Assembly (NCBI GenBank): GCA_949358305.1
Contig: OX442315.1
Location: 9,140,427 to 9,204,426, forward strand
Reading direction: 5' to 3'
Length of the DNA: 64,000 bases
Origin: Strigamia acuminata
Taxonomy: Eukaryota; Arthropoda; Chilopoda; Geophilomorpha; Linotaeniidae
The notes beneath the pieces are model-generated. The model searched no databases, was not told the origin of the DNA, and saw nothing but the letters and a program-made list of their open reading frames with translations. The translations under genes and the position numbers were made by a program. Within the stretch, counting starts at the first letter, position 1; each line of letters opens with the position of its first letter. This document shows, piece by piece, positions 63,734-64,000 of the stretch.

Positions 63734-63750
63734 CCCGGGTTTCGGCACCA
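63734..63750 (-). promoter_or_regulatory. BEL3 primer-binding site
   Basis: Minus strand TGGTGCCGAAACCCGGG, three bases inside the 5' LTR. Confidence 0.8.
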
Positions 63751-63753
63751 GTT

Positions 63754-64000
63754 TGAAGTCTCAAAACTACTTTCGAGATTGAAATTATAAAAACTGACTA
63801 AATTTCTATTAAAACTAATTTCTAACTAAATGTCTCTAGAGCTGATAAAAACGTGGCTACAAGGGTAACACAAGAGTTTATTCTGGTCAAAAAAAGGGGG
63901 TTTTACATAGTTAAAAATAGGTAAAAAATAGGTCAAGGCACATCTGGACACACGTCATAAATTCTCCTCCAATAAGCGTCTCCTTGATGTTGGCTTCCCT
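63754..64000 (-). repeat. BEL3 5' LTR, partial
   Basis: The first 247 bases (as read on +) of a 281-bp LTR. The rest, including its outer end, lies beyond the window. Confidence 0.9.

Larger units (their letters stand above)
58171..64000 (-). mobile_element. BEL3: BEL/Pao element, 5' LTR cut by window edge
   Basis: 3' LTR 58171-58451 (281 bp, TGAAGTCTC ... GTTTTTACA); 5' LTR from 63754, with 247 bp visible. I noted one difference (CCAAAAAGCG against CCAATAAGCG). Primer site at 63734-63750 with a 3-nt spacer. One intact gag-pol frame. The right target duplication is outside the window; the left flank is ATATT. Confidence 0.94.

Overview
This is nuclear DNA from an animal, most likely an arthropod. 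It is AT-rich and intron-containing, with no bacterial-style operons. Three things point to arthropods, none decisively: degenerate (TTAGG)n-like runs near 17.34-17.41 kb, BEL/Pao and Ty3/Gypsy retrotransposons of types common there, and secreted apolipoprotein D/crustacyanin-like lipocalins. I cannot name the species.

The host content from 0 to about 50 kb is a tandem family of small secreted lipocalin genes. Seven copies lie on the + strand: A at the left edge (partial), B 12.3-14.5 kb, C 21.3-23.5 kb, D 26.1-27.7 kb, E 30.9-31.3 kb (gutted), F 33.6-34.8 kb and G 37.2-39.0 kb. An inverted copy, H, lies at 43.4-49.5 kb on the - strand. Each intact copy has a short noncoding leader exon behind a TATA-like box and five coding exons with conserved phases. 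Coding exon 1 is a signal peptide plus N-terminal extension. Exon 2 starts at the lipocalin G-x-W motif. Exons 3 and 4 encode barrel strands. Exon 5 encodes the apoD-like C-terminal helix plus an unusual Lys/Glu-rich tail. A promoter-only relic (17.9-18.5 kb), a stray exon 1 (12.08 kb) and an exon 5 relic (50.5 kb) show repeated unequal exchange. Copy G alone keeps a longer exon 4 with two extra cysteines; the others have lost it through a 35-bp or larger deletion.

The one other host-like gene is an intronless AAA-ATPase-like gene (41.2-41.9 kb, -), of a family known mainly from bacteria, fungi and scattered invertebrates.

Mobile DNA makes up most of the window. BEL1 (2.36-8.89 kb) and BEL3 (58.17 kb to the right edge) have intact ORFs. 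BEL2 (51.4-57.8 kb) is broken in reverse transcriptase although its two LTRs look identical. A full-length Gypsy (44.36-49.35 kb) sits inside intron 1 of lipocalin H. There is also a decayed Gypsy gag-protease fragment (15.1-16.8 kb), a decayed MULE transposase (19.4-20.2 kb), and many non-autonomous DNA elements: three or four TTAA-targeting families, hAT-like elements with 8-bp duplications, and a family carrying an internal tRNA-like module. Several have target duplications that can be confirmed by comparison with the uninterrupted paralogous copy. The right third, from 50.7 kb, is essentially a nest of retrotransposons.
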